Source of the DNA: Zygnema cylindricum
Lineage: Eukaryota > Streptophyta > Zygnematophyceae > Zygnematales > Zygnemataceae
Direction of reading: 5' to 3'
NCBI GenBank assembly: GCA_037447655.1
Contig: JBBHKE010000380.1
Span: 1-64,000, forward strand
DNA: 64,000 nt
The translations under genes and the position numbers were made by a program. Shown one piece after another: positions 1 to 10,308 of the stretch. How positions within the stretch are numbered: position 1 is the stretch's first letter; each line of letters starts with the position of its first letter. The notes below the pieces were generated by a model, which worked only from the letters and a program-made list of their open reading frames with translations, made no database searches and was not told where the DNA came from.

Positions 1-149
1 TACGCCCGATATTGTGGAATTAGGGCTTTGGAACCTCTCGGAATTTATCTTCCCGGAGACATAAATTATCCTGGAGGAATTTTGTTCGATCCTCTCGGAT
101 TATCGAAAAATGCGGGAAATTTCGAAGATTTAAAAGTAAGAAAGACAAA

Positions 150-375
150 TGTGACAGTTGCAACCAGTGCAAACATTCAGTGTGATAAATGTAAACGTTC
201 GGTGTGACAGATGTCACAAATGTGACAAAGGCAACATGGTGAGGTAAAAATGCCACAATGGTGACGAATGTCAACATGTGGTGTGGCATACGACAAAAGA
301 GTGACAAATGCGTGACAAATGTAACAAGTGGGACAAATGTAACAAATGTGACAAACGTAACGAGTGTGACAAATG
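150..375. repeat. 9-bp minisatellite
   Basis: The stretch consists of variants of a 9-bp unit, roughly GTGACAAAT, repeated many times with substitutions and partial units (GTGACAAATG, GTAACAAAT). The reading frames across it are repeats of Val-Thr-Asn or Val-Thr-Phe, which are products of the repeat and not evidence of a gene. The clearest run is about 300-375. Confidence 0.8.
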
Positions 376-1600
376 TGGTGTCTACAGGTGAAGGAGATAA
401 AGCATGCGAGATTGGGGATGGTGGCATGGCTCGGATTCTTTGCCCAGGCGGCTCTCACGAGAAAAGGGCCCCTAGAGAATTTAATCGACTTTGTGAACGA
501 CCCACTTCACGAAAACATATTTTTGTATATACATAAAGGCGATTTTTAAAGTCATTTGTTAGCGTTTCACTAAATTATAGAAAAATGTACATTATAGGAA
601 AATGTGATCTGCTATTAGTGTAGGGTAGTTTTTTTTTATTGGTTCAATTTCGCAGATTCATGTTTTGTTTTTCTATTTTTTTTTGTTTTTGTGATTGGAT
701 GTTGAAGTTACTTTTTGGAACATTGTTGTATAAAAGCCAAATTATTATAGCTAAATTTGTAGCTTATATTCAAACTCCTTTTCATCGATAATTTTGTTAG
801 CACCGTCATTCCCTCTCAACTAAAAAAAAAAAGGACTTTTTAAAAAACCGTGATGGTAGCCGTCTGAGTCCATGGGACAACATTAGAAATTAATTAGTAC
901 ATGAGGACTATTTAAGTGTTAAAATTATTAATTCTTTTTCTGGTGCAAGTAAATATAGACAGCTGTAAACGACGCTTTATACAATAAATGTTATGTTTAG
1001 AGGGCAAAAAAATTAGGAGCCAAATTAGTGTTATTAATGCTAATGGCGAATCATGGAGAAGTATTATAAATCTATAAAATTCACATTAATTCTACCATAC
1101 TACTAGTTTAAACTCGTTGTGAGATCAAAAAAATCAAGTGAAGCGTGCCATGGGCACTTAGGTTTTTTAGATTCGATTGGTTTAAATCCAAACAATTAGA
1201 AGTAGGACAATGAATACATATTATTCCATAATACCGCTATTTTCTTCTTGAATCTCATGAAAAAAATATAGTTGTGTAGTTATGTCACGATATAGTTAAG
1301 GCAGAGGAAAAGCTTATAGGACCAAAAGGGAACTAGATGGGAGACAAGAAAGGACCAAAAAAAAACAAAAATAATAATAATATTAATAATAAAAGAAATA
1401 TTAGTATTCTTTCTGTTAGTTCTTACGGTTGAAAATTCTTCTCGCATTCTATTTTTATTCAATATCAGATACTTACGTTATGCGGAAGGAAAGATTTGTA
1501 TAAGTTTTGAGAAACAAGATTTAGAGTGGTTTTTAACGAAATTTTGAACAGATGTATATGTATGATATGTGAATATATGTTTATGGTAACAACACTCCCT
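376..1600. other. AT-rich stretch without a recognisable gene
   Basis: No open frame has protein-like composition here. The region holds homopolymer runs (poly-T near 630 and 680, poly-A near 822) and an AAT-rich patch near 1370-1395. A segment with 'attagtgttattaatgctaat' near 1020 resembles the interior of the TA-flanked MITEs elsewhere in the window, but no paired ends were found. Confidence 0.5.
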
Positions 1601-1972
1601 CTCATTCTCGAACCCTCCAAGACCTCTCTCTTTGCCTTTGGCTCTCCCTGCACCTCTCTCTCCCCCTTCTCTTCTGCCTTTTCCTCTGGCACTTTCTCAG
1701 CTTCCCTCCATTTTTTTCATATCACTGCTTCCTTCACTTTATCCCTCTTCCCATTCTCCCTTTCTCTCTCTCTCCCTGACTCGGCCTCTCCCTCTCTCTT
1801 TCTGATCCTCCTCCCCTCTCCTCCTGTCTCCCTCTCTGAGTTAACCTTCTCTTCGACTCTTTCATTCCCTCTCCTTCTCCCTTTCCCTCTCTCTCGGCTT
1901 TTCTCTCCCTTCTCCCCCCCCCCTCCTCCCCTCCCTTCTCCCCACCCCCTCCCCTCCCTCCCACCCTCTTAT
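1600..1972. repeat. Long polypyrimidine (C/T-rich) tract
   Basis: About 370 bases are almost entirely C and T on the plus strand (CTCTC and CCCTCTC runs, with C-runs near 1915 and 1950). A 166-codon open frame crosses it but encodes only Ser/Pro/Leu/Phe-rich low-complexity protein, so I do not call a gene. Such mirror-like purine/pyrimidine tracts can form triplex DNA; that is family knowledge and is not shown here. Confidence 0.8.
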
Positions 1973-2522
1973 TGGGTGAATCGGCGGATCGGCCGGATTC
2001 ACGATTTCGTTCAGTTTGTGTTTTGATTCGAAGGTTCATGTCATTTGGTACTGTACGGTTGATAGGTTATTTAGGGCGTAGTACCGTAGTACGGTTTGAA
2101 GTCCAGCGTATGTTTAAGTTCGGCGTCAGTTCGGCGTCAGTTCGCGCTGAAGGTTCTAGTGCGTCTGTTGAGTAAGTTTCCGTGAAGTTAGTAAGTCAGT
2201 GACGTGAGGAGAAAGTAGAGAAGTCGTGTAGAGTAAGTCTTCCCTTAGAGCTCTTATTTAAAGAGAAGTCTGAGTTAGGAATTATTATGCGTCTTGTAAT
2301 AGTAGATGCATCATGTGTCTGAAATAGTGATGCATCAGTGTTAGGTGAGGGTGAGTGTAAGGAAGAAGCAAGTGAGAGTAAGTGGAGAAGTGAGAGTAAG
2401 TGAGTGAGAAGATGTGAGTGAGTGACAGACCGCGACGGCCGATTACAAACTTTGACTTAACAGTAAGTTGATGTTTACAAAAAGATAAAAAAAAACAAAA
2501 GAGCAACAAAAGCAAAACTTAC
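1973..2522. other. Short G/A/T-rich repeats next to the peptidase remnant
   Basis: The stretch contains small tandem motifs (GGCGTCAGTTC twice near 2120-2140; GTGAGAGTAAGTG variants near 2370-2420). No further conserved S41 peptidase sequence is visible here on the minus strand. A downstream exon of that gene has therefore probably been lost or displaced. Confidence 0.45.
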
Positions 2523-3069
2523 TAGCTGGAGCTATTTTGATGACACGTGTTTCCGCCTCAAAATAAGTCATTAATGAAAACGGTAAAACCGAATTTACGA
2601 GGTAGCAGGACGGATAGTACGCCAAATGTCCGTCATTAGCCTTCCCCAGGAGGTCATAAATCGCCCTATGAAAAGATATATCATTGGGGTACGTTTTTTT
2701 TCCCATTTTTGAGAGTTCCGCCAAAATGTCAACTTTCGACGGCAGTCGCGGATCGGGGGCGTTTTTCGCGATGTCTATATAAGGTCAAAATCCGCCCAAA
2801 GTCAAAGAAATAGTACGGATCGTATCGGTGGCGAATTTTTTGTCGAACGGAAAAGGTTCAAGACACGTGCGGGCGGTGGCTGGCGTGGCATATGACGAGT
2901 TGGAGATTTTTTGTTGGACGAGAACGGCAGCGCAGGGATCAAGGGAGAGAGAGGTGGGGATTTGGAGGGATATGAAGCTTAGGAAGAGGTAGAGGAGGGA
3001 AGGGAGAGGGATCGGGAGAAACCGATAGTGTGGTTGAGAGAGGGAAGTAGAAGTCGACATGGTTTGCAT
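2523..3069 (-). pseudogene. Broken S41 (CPAF/tail-specific-like) peptidase, N-terminal part
   Basis: Starting at the ATG at 3069, the protein opens with a hydrophobic signal-peptide-like segment (residues ~15-42), then a Cys-containing mature start (SLDPCAAVL). After an in-frame TGA at 2787-2785 the same frame continues without other breaks to about 2523. It includes NAPDPRLPSKVDI, YPNDISFHRAIYDLL and NDGHLAYYPSCY. The last block resembles the 'NDGH..F.P.C' segment of secreted eukaryotic S41 serine peptidases (best known from fungi), which lies before the PDZ-like and catalytic regions. The frame ends at a possible splice donor GTAAGT (2522-2517). The catalytic Ser/Lys half is not visible. 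This is either a pseudogene or, less likely, a gene with an unrecognised small intron at the TGA. The family call is by memory of motifs. Confidence 0.5.
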
Positions 3070-3542
3070 GGCGACGGATCTTTTTTTGATGGCTTCTTCT
3101 TTTTTGTTTTGTTTATAGGTTTTTACTATTCCTTTTATGTTTTTGAATATGTGGTGGGTTCAAAATAAGTACTTCTCGCTCTTTCATATGTGTTTATTTT
3201 GGTTTTGTTTTCGTGCAATCTATTTTAAGTTCGCTGCCAAAAAACGCCAAGTTAAACGCCAAAAAGTCGATGGTCAACATATCGACGGTTAGCGGCAAAG
3301 AGATAAAAGCCGATTCGTAACGTCAGTCCCCATGTAGAATCTAGACCCTTCGATCTTTCCGACTACGATAACACGCGTCATCTTTACTTAGATGTCCGGC
3401 ATCCGACAAGCATCTTTGTAGAGATTGGGCGTATATACGGATTTACCGTTATAAAGTGCGTTTCCGAAGAAAATCTGCACGATTGCTAAAACGGTTAAAA
3501 ACGGTGAAATCGCTAAGAAGTACAGTATTAAAACTTTTCTTT

Positions 3543-4334
3543 GGGTAACCTTCCATCAGGCAAAAAGTGGGGTTGTTTACAAGAGAAAGTACCCTTCCGT
3601 ACTAGGCCGTACTGGTTTTTTTTTTTTTTTAAAAAGATGTTTACTACAAATTCGTTGAGATTCTCCAAACTTCTTGGAGAAAACTACCACCGTCTGATTT
3701 TCAATTTTCGACGCAAACGCTTCTTGTTTCCAGTACGTAGCTAGTCTCCTCCGACTGTCCTCGGGAGGAGAGTTTGTGATTACTGGATGCGTGTTTGGTC
3801 CACTTGTTAAGTCAGAGTCGATCCACGACAGACGTGAAGCAATAAACTTACATGTGGCAATTGGAGTGTACCGTGTGACATAAAAGCCAGCCTGTTCGAC
3901 GACAAAAAAATCTTGGTTGTATGTTGGACGACAAAAAAAACTTGGTTGTAAGACATCCTGTGACGTCTCCTTCATAAATGTGCGATTAAGCGATTCACGT
4001 TCTAATGGTACATTCTTGGACATTTGTACAAACTTTAATTTTGCAACGGTTTTCGTGGCCGTTGATACCATAACAACCCTAAGAACGTTCAGATTGTACA
4101 TTAGCGTGACGCTACTAGATATTTTAATCGGCGTCTGCCCGTACACGTACGCATCTGCGATTTTGTCCTTTTGGAAATGATGATTATTCCCGGGCGGCTC
4201 AACAGGTCCTACGTGGTACCAATGGCAATATAACACCTCATTCACTAGCACGACCTGATGGAAGGGTGTTACAAATATTACTGCCAGTAAACGTGTTCGT
4301 ACGATTACTTGGAACGCCTGATGGAAGGTTACCC
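3543..4334. mobile_element. 792-bp element with perfect 19-bp terminal inverted repeats
   Basis: The left end GGGTAACCTTCCATCAGGC (3543-3561) is the exact reverse complement of 4316-4334. A second partial copy of the terminal motif lies just inside the right end (4254-4270). The left subterminal sequence (AAAAAGTGGGGTT) recurs at the left end of the larger TIR element at 41806. The right subterminal sequence (CCAGTAAACG) recurs near 52610. These shared ends show one DNA-transposon family. The target duplication is unclear. Superfamily not recognised. Confidence 0.7.
3577..4251 (-). CDS. Unrecognised 224-residue open frame inside the TIR element
   Basis: An uninterrupted frame fills most of the 792-bp TIR element. 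The protein has no motif I recognise: no DDE triad can be assigned, and there is no zinc finger or membrane segment. It ends in a Lys run next to the TIR (KKKKKP, from the poly-T near 3625). Because it coincides with the transposon body it may be a transposase fragment, but it could equally be a chance frame. I assign no function. Confidence 0.25.
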   Translation of the reverse strand: MLVNEVLYCHWYHVGPVEPPGNNHHFQKDKIADAYVYGQTPIKISSSVTLMYNLNVLRVVMVSTATKTVAKLKFVQMSKNVPLERESLNRTFMKETSQDVLQPSFFCRPTYNQDFFVVEQAGFYVTRYTPIATCKFIASRLSWIDSDLTSGPNTHPVITNSPPEDSRRRLATYWKQEAFASKIENQTVVVFSKKFGESQRICSKHLFKKKKKPVRPSTEGYFLL

Positions 4335-5087
4335 TTTTTGTTGTTTCAAAATGACACGCGGGAAATCTTGTCCGTTCGCTTATCTAACAATCCCGTGGAT
4401 CTTGTTTGTAACGGGAAAGCATTTTTTGATGGACAGCGTGACCAATGACCTACCGTATATTTCGAGATTACACAAGTTGGCATCCGTATTTTTTTTACAA
4501 TATTTTCTTACCGTATTTCACAGATGTTTAATTCGTACGGATCTTGAATATTATAAGAAAATTGGTTTACTTTTAGTGTACAGACATAATGCACAAAAAA
4601 ATTCAAAAAAAAAAAGGTTAAAAGTACACCTGAAATTGCTCTTTAAAGAGTTCAAAATTATTTAGTGTAAAGAAACAATTAGTTTTATTAACTCTTTTTT
4701 GGGTTCAAGAGCCTAACGCCAACACAAATAGCGATAATTTATACAGCTAAAACTGATTTGGGTATACATTCGCATATTGTAGCCATGATAGTCCGAGTTC
4801 ACTTGTTCAACGCTTGAACATGCGAGAACAGGTTCGCGAGATTTTCTCGTCTCATGACTAGGAACCAAATATGAGTGCGCTTTTCCATAGCCACACACTC
4901 AATTTTACATGTCGACTCCTTTATCTAACACTTATTCCGTAGTTCTACACTAAATAATGAGTATTTTAGTACAGACTGACACATTTCGTAAATTACACTA
5001 CTTCAAAGCAGTCCATATTAGAGTAATTAACACTAATTAAGAAATACCTATATTAACGTAAAAAAAAAGAGTTAAGTTTGATTAAGT
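4335..5087. other. Non-coding flank between TIR element and Copia 1
   Basis: No gene is visible. An open frame at 4309-4665 on the plus strand starts inside the TIR and has no recognisable content. The last bases (5083-5087, TAAGT) are the left target-site duplication of Copia 1. Confidence 0.5.
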
Positions 5088-5739
5088 TGTAGGATCTGAA
5101 GCAAAAGACATTCACTCAAAATAATTCACAAAACATAAATCATTTACACAGCGGAAGCTCATAAAAGACAAGAGGAATATTCAACCAAAAAGATTTATAA
5201 GTGTTCTTGGCCGAAGCCTCTTTACATCATCTCTCTTCACTCTCCTCTCTCTTCTCTCTCTTCATAAATAATCTATACTCCAAGATTAATCATCTAAGAT
5301 AGATTGATTAATGAGATTCAATCATACTCTGCACATATACACTGTTGCCTATATACTCGCTACTCTGCACTAGGAGACAACAAGGTAAGACAAGCAGAAC
5401 TTAACGTAGCGACGAAGTCTGTCCCTAGTTGATTGTGCACACTTCAAGGACGTTTCCACGAAGAAAGTAGCACGCGCTTTCTTCCTTTGAAACGACTAAC
5501 TCCAAACGTTGACTTAATACGTGTCGTCACGCGAAAACACCTGCACTCAAAATGTGACACCTGCGCACGAAAACATAAAGTGACACGAAACGAAATAGTA
5601 CGTTTCGTCCGCGGATAATAAAAGTACCGCCGCAAAACGACGCCGTACATTTGGTATGATGACGTGACACTTCACGTCAAACAAATAAATGTTGCTATGT
5701 CGCTTCGCGAATATACCGCGAAACGACAATAACCTAACA
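5088..5739 (-). repeat. Copia 1 3' LTR
   Basis: 652 bp, with termini TGTAGGATC... and ...CCTAACA on the plus strand (TGTTAGG on the coding strand). The U3 side has an inverted repeat GACGTGA...TCACGTC at 5661-5678, a bZIP-type ACGT core palindrome. A TATA-like TTATAAAT on the coding strand lies near 5190-5200. Confidence 0.9.
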
Positions 5740-5753
5740 ATCCCCCTCTTATT
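5740..5753 (-). promoter_or_regulatory. Copia 1 polypurine tract
   Basis: On the coding strand AATAAGAGGGGGAT lies immediately before the TGTTAGG start of the 3' LTR. This is the usual plus-strand primer of plant Copia elements. The same motif precedes the Copia 2 3' LTR (18786-18799). Confidence 0.8.
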
Positions 5754-5772
5754 GTCGGAATCGCCAAACTCT

Positions 5773-7740
5773 TCAAAATAATCCAAGTTTTGGTCGCCCC
5801 CTCTCAAATACATCATGCGTAGCTGCTTTCGTCAGCAAATCTTCCGCCTCCTCTTTTGTTGGTACGTACGAAAATACAATCTCGTTCGCCATAACCAAAT
5901 ATCTTACAAAATTCCATTGGATCCTGATATGTTTCGTCCTATTGTGAAACACTGGATTTTTTGCCAACGCCATCCAACTCATGCTGTCAGAATAAATCGT
6001 CATACAACCAAAAGGAACGCTTAACTCGCGTAACATCTCCTTAATCCAAAATATACCGTACCTCTCCAAGATCTATCACTTTCACGTAAACTCCAGAATC
6101 AGATGTAGTCCGTACAAGTCCGAATTTTAATAGAACTTGATGAAGTCTCAAATACCACGTGCGCGGCGCCTGTTTCAAACCATATAAGGACTTTCGCAAA
6201 CGCCATACATTTCATTCCTGCAAACGAGGCACGCCTTCCGGTACCTTCATGTATACCTCTTCCTCCAACTCACCATTTAAAAATGCAGTTTCAACGTCCA
6301 TATGATGGACGTGCTTCTTCTGTTGTTTTGAAAACTTAGTTTCGTGCGTGCGCGACATTTTGTACCCTTAAGACGTTTCGTGCATATATTATTAATATGG
6401 AAGTTTTAATGGATTCACGGATTGGGGGAGCGAACCTACGGATAAAACTAAAGTGAAGTAAGGGAGTTATTGAGTGGCGTGACTACGCAGTAAGAAATGG
6501 ACGGCGGATCGCGAAGCGATCCGATTTGAAATGTACGAAACATTGAAATATGCGCCGCCGGTACGGCGCATCTATTTGAGACAAGTGTACTTTAAATAAG
6601 ACAACGTAGCTGCGACGATGCTGCGGTTATTTTTGGATATGTCAAGGCATGTGACAACGCAGCTGCGACGAAGCTCACAGCGCAGCTGCTATTGATATGA
6701 ATCAAGTCGGTGGACGAGATTCATAACAAGATCACAAGTGACTGAGCAAGTTGACTTTGTGGAGATGTCGGTGTAAATATTTGGTTGAACAATGGTTTGT
6801 CCTTTTGTTAATCAGTTTATTAGTATAGATTAATTCATTCTGACATACATCGAATTATTCGGGTATACTCGTAGTAATTTAGGTAGGTGGTAGATAATAT
6901 ACGGCTGGTATGCCTCCGTACATACACTAGTGAACTCTCTTTTAGTATAACTTGTGGGACTTAGATTATTGTGATTATCACAGCTGAGTTAATCAAAGAA
7001 ATGGCAAACTGTTTTCTGCAACTTTGACCTGTTAATGTGATCACTCTGGTTGCTACTTTGATGTGAAACTTTGTGGATGTATACTATGATCTAAACACTA
7101 TATGTGAATGTAGTTTCAGTCTTTTTTGTTGTTTCTGTAGAATTCTGTGAGGAGTCTACCTGGTTAGTTTGGTAAGCTGTTAGATGTTTTTGGGAAAATC
7201 AGCAGCTCATATCTTTTGGATGCCCGTGTGGATTTGGCTATAACTTTGAGAAGTTACAGTGTCTAAGATATGATACAAACTGGTGCAGTTTGATGTGGCT
7301 TTGATTATTGTGGAGTAATCTGTGTTGTCTAAAATATAGGTTTTTTGGGGGTAGTCGGTGGTGCTTCCGAGAGTAATCCATGGCTGAAATAGGCAATGGA
7401 CAACATCTTCTCCATCGCTGCAAGTGCAATAATAATCCGTAGTGAGTCGACCTTCACCACGGGAGCATAAGTCTCCTTAAAATAAATTCCCTCACGTTGT
7501 TGGAAGCCCTTACATCACTTACAACCAAGCCTCACCTTGTACTTAATAATTTCACCCGAAGCTCCAGTCTTCGTCTTAAATACCCACTTTACATCTATCG
7601 CCTTTTTCCCCTCTGGTAATTTTACTTCTTCAAAAGTTCGATTATCAACCACGATTTAAATTCTTTCTCCCACGCCGGTTTCCACTTACTCTCCCAATCA
7701 ACCAACCTCCTTGCCTCGAGATAAGATTGAGGGTCGCTGG
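5773..7740 (-). pseudogene. Copia 1 RT / RNase H remnant
   Basis: In minus-strand order, pieces of Copia RT are visible at 7640-7415 (KKAIDVKWVFKTK, GFQQREGI, YAPVVKV), interrupted by the solo LTR, then at 6320-6120 (HHMDVETAFLNGELEEEV, SLYGLKQAPRTW). The YVDD catalytic block is missing between ~6120 and 6070. The end of RNase H is present at 6069-5773 (SDSMSWMALAKNPVFHNRTKHI, VPTKEEAEDLLTKA). In-frame stops occur, including TGA after the VP-rich motif at ~6220. Not functional. Confidence 0.8.
6321..7405. mobile_element. Solo LTR (1,085 bp) inserted in the Copia 1 RT
   Basis: The insertion starts TGTTG, ends CAACA and is flanked by a perfect 5-bp duplication TCTTC (6316-6320 and 7406-7410). 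Removing it and one duplication rejoins the Copia RT reading (the ALAAMEK side at ~7415 with the HHMDVETAF side at ~6305). It contains small palindromes, for example GGATCGCGAAGCGATCC near 6508 and GCGCCGCCGGTACGGCGC near 6552. It has no internal coding sequence. The family is not otherwise present in the window. Confidence 0.88.
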
Positions 7741-8034
7741 TCATATTTTCCGTAAGTGATAACTACAAAAGAAAATCCGTCTCTTTAGCATCGGAAAGAA
7801 AATAATGTGAATTCGATGCATTTTCCCCTTTTCGATCGTAAGTGAGTTTCTCCGATTTCTTCCCTTTTGTACTCCAAGAGCTCCTTCTAAGAAGTTGCTC
7901 CTCCTCCTTCTCCTCTTTCTCTTCCTCAGATTCAATTTCAATTTCCTTCTCACTCGATTTAGAGCTTTGAGATTTCCGAATGTTCATGGCACTCGGGAAT
8001 CCAAAGATCCGTTAGTCTTTTTTCAAATCCAATT

Positions 8035-9610
8035 TTAACCGATTTCCCCAATTTCTTTTTCTGAGTTTTTACATTGGTTCCTCATCGAATTTTGAATCCC
8101 CAATGTTCGGAAAACTCTCAACTTCGCTCTCATCATAAAAATCCAAATTTTCCTTAAATTTTCTCCACTATTTATCAAATCAAGGGTAAGGTTGAGAACC
8201 GGAAAAACATCACCGGTTTCATTACCATAGTCAAAGTAATTTGCATTACAATAACCATGACCACCACCGCGGTCTCTTCCTCGGCCGCCACCTCGGCCGC
8301 CTCTATCATCTCCTCTACCTCCTCTTCCACCTCCAGAATCTCCGCACTTTGCATAACATCGAGGACTCGTATGCCCCCACTTACCGTAGAAATGACATTG
8401 CTTGTCATTATCCGGACAAGAGGAAGACAAATGTCCAAGCCGGTTACACCGGTAGCATGTCACATTGGAAATATCCGAAGGGACCTTCGGTGGACGACCT
8501 TGCTCCCTCTTGTTGCCTCGGCCGCCACCACCACCTCTCGGGCCGCCTCCTCTACCACCTCCTCTACCAACGGCATAGTTAAGATCCGGGGTTTCGGGAG
8601 TAGTAGAGTTAAGAACTCCTCCTCCTCCACTTGAAGAAGCCGATGGAGTTCCCTCCGACATTATGATAAAATTGACGGTGAATCTGAAGGTGTCATCCGC
8701 CTTCGCTCGTAAAATAGCTTTAAGATGCGAAAGCTTCTCCGGTAAAGCATTAAGAAAAACACGTAGCTTATCCGCATCCAAGATAACTCGGCCATTGTTG
8801 ATTAATTGCTCGAGTATAATATTGGAGCGCTTCACGCCATCATCCATCAATTCATTTGACTTGATTTTAAAATTCATAAAGTCCGTATAAACATATTGAC
8901 CCTTGTTCTCAACGCCTTTCTCATGTTGCTCCTCAAGTGCTTGCCAACACTCATGGGCCGTGCCGTGAGCGAGGAAATGATCAAGCATGGAAGAGGTGCA
9001 ACTCTTCATCAAACCGGTCGTTGCCGCAATATCGTTCAATCTCCATTGAGCACGTGCTTTACTCTCGAGTGGCATTTTCTCTTCTCCATTGACAGTTCTC
9101 CAAAGCTTCTTGAGAATAAGTTGGCCTGAAATAAACTTCTTCCAAACGGCATAATTGGAGCCATTAAAGGCCACGGATTTCCCCGACATATGATAATTTT
9201 CTTCGTTTTCCAATCCTTCATCAAACCCAGACTCTTCTTCTTCTATTTTCGACTTTCCTTTCCTAATCCTCTCTTTTCTCTCACTCTCATTAGCTCCTCC
9301 TCTAAAGGGATCGGCAGACTCTTCTTCTTCTATTTTCGACTTTCCTTTCCTAATCCTCTCTTTTCTCTCACTCTCATTAGCTCCTCCTCTAAAGGGATCG
9401 GCAGCTGGAAAGGAAGTGTTTTCTTTGCTCTCACTCGGTTGAGTTTGAAAACGGGAATCTACATACCTCATAAGTGTGTCAAACATTTCCTCAACTTTTC
9501 TCTCCATATACCGGGTCTCCTCAAATTGAGAACCCGAAAAATTGAACTCTCTTGCTCTCTCCGAAGTCGACATGGGGGAAGGAGTATTTCTATTCTTCTT
9601 CCTCCCCATG
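8035..9610 (-). pseudogene. Copia 1 gag (UBN2-type with zinc knuckles)
   Basis: I start gag at the ATG at 9610-9608; the longer frame starting at 9675 lies in the LTR and reads through the primer-binding site. The protein has an acidic/basic N-terminal region with a perfect duplicated 29-residue block. A UBN2-like gag domain follows (SNYAVWKKFISGQL, W...N...A, 'GVKRSNIILEQL', 'FLNALPEKLSHL'). A Gly/Arg-rich segment and a zinc knuckle CYRCNRLGHLSSSC come next. A second knuckle, CHFYGKWGHTSPRC, has its second Cys replaced. Gag is about 525 residues and nearly intact. The frame runs on past the gag end into deleted pol sequence, so protease is absent. Confidence 0.8.
9229..9402 (-). repeat. 87-bp tandem duplication inside Copia 1 gag
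   Basis: Two adjacent copies of an 87-bp (29-codon) unit are almost identical. They encode a repeated block beginning ADPFRGGANESERKERI. The duplication keeps the frame. Confidence 0.9.
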
Positions 9611-9638
9611 CGCTCCCTCTCTAACTCCGAAGCAATAG

Positions 9639-9651
9639 CTCTGAAACCAAT
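9639..9651 (-). promoter_or_regulatory. Copia 1 primer-binding site (initiator tRNA-Met)
   Basis: Directly inside the 5' LTR the coding strand reads TTGGTTTCAGAGC, one mismatch from TTGGTATCAGAGC, the sequence complementary to the 3' end of plant initiator tRNA-Met plus CCA. Confidence 0.8.
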
Positions 9652-10303
9652 TGCAGGATCTGAAGCAAAAGACATTCACTCAAAATAATTCACAAAACAT
9701 AAATCATTTACACAGTGGAAGCTCATAAAAGACAAGAGGAATATTCAGCCAAAAATATTTATAAGTGTTCTTGGCCGAAGCCTCTTCACATCATCTCTCT
9801 TCACTCTTCTCTCTCTTCTCTCTCTTCTTAAGTAATCTCTACTCCAAGATTAATCATCTAAGATAGATTGATTAATGAGATTCAATCATACTCTGCACAT
9901 ATACACTGCTGCCTATATACTCGCTACTCTGCTCTAAGAGACAACAAGGTAAGAGAAGCAAAACTTAGCGTAGCAACGAAGTCTGTCCCTAGCTGACTGT
10001 GCACACTACAAGAAGGTTTCCACGAAGAAAGTAGCACGCGCTTTCTTCTTTCGAAACGACTAACTCCAAACGTTGACTTAACACGTGTCGTCATGAGAAA
10101 AAAACCTACACGCAAAATGTGACACCAGCGCACGAAAACATAAAGTGACGCGAAACAAATAGTACGTTTCGTCCGCGGATATTAATTGTACTGCCGCAAA
10201 ACGACGCCGTACAATTTGTATGATGACGTGACACTTCATGTCAAAAAAATAAATGTTACTATGTCGCTTCGCGAAAATACCGCGAAACGACAATAACCTA
10301 ACA
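9652..10303 (-). repeat. Copia 1 5' LTR
   Basis: 652 bp, matching 5088-5739 with scattered substitutions over its whole length. It is followed on the right by the second TAAGT duplication. The same ACGT-core palindrome is present near 10222-10240. Confidence 0.9.
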
Positions 10304-10308
10304 TAAGT

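Larger units (their letters stand above)
5088..10303 (-). mobile_element. Copia 1: LTR retrotransposon, internally deleted
   Basis: The two LTRs are each 652 bp (5088-5739 and 9652-10303), start TG and end CA, and are flanked by the 5-bp duplication TAAGT (5083-5087 and 10304-10308). The coding strand is minus. The order is LTR, primer-binding site (9639-9651), gag, a large deletion that removed protease and integrase, RT, RNase H, polypurine tract (5740-5753), LTR. The RT is further split by a 1,085-bp solo LTR. The equal LTR length and intact duplication indicate a fairly recent insertion, but the element cannot be autonomous. Confidence 0.92.

Noticed and set aside
150-375. CRISPR-like array
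   Set aside because: The repeat unit is 9 bp with no spacers; it is a simple minisatellite in a eukaryotic sequence.
258-536. Open frame rich in Val-Thr-Asn repeats
   Set aside because: Product of the 9-bp minisatellite with no protein-like content outside the repeat.
1526-2026. 166-residue Ser/Pro/Leu-rich open frame
   Set aside because: It lies in the polypyrimidine tract; composition explains the absence of stops in several frames on both strands.
8257-8634. Thr/Ser-rich plus-strand ORF
   Set aside because: Antisense shadow of the Gly/Arg-rich part of Copia 1 gag.
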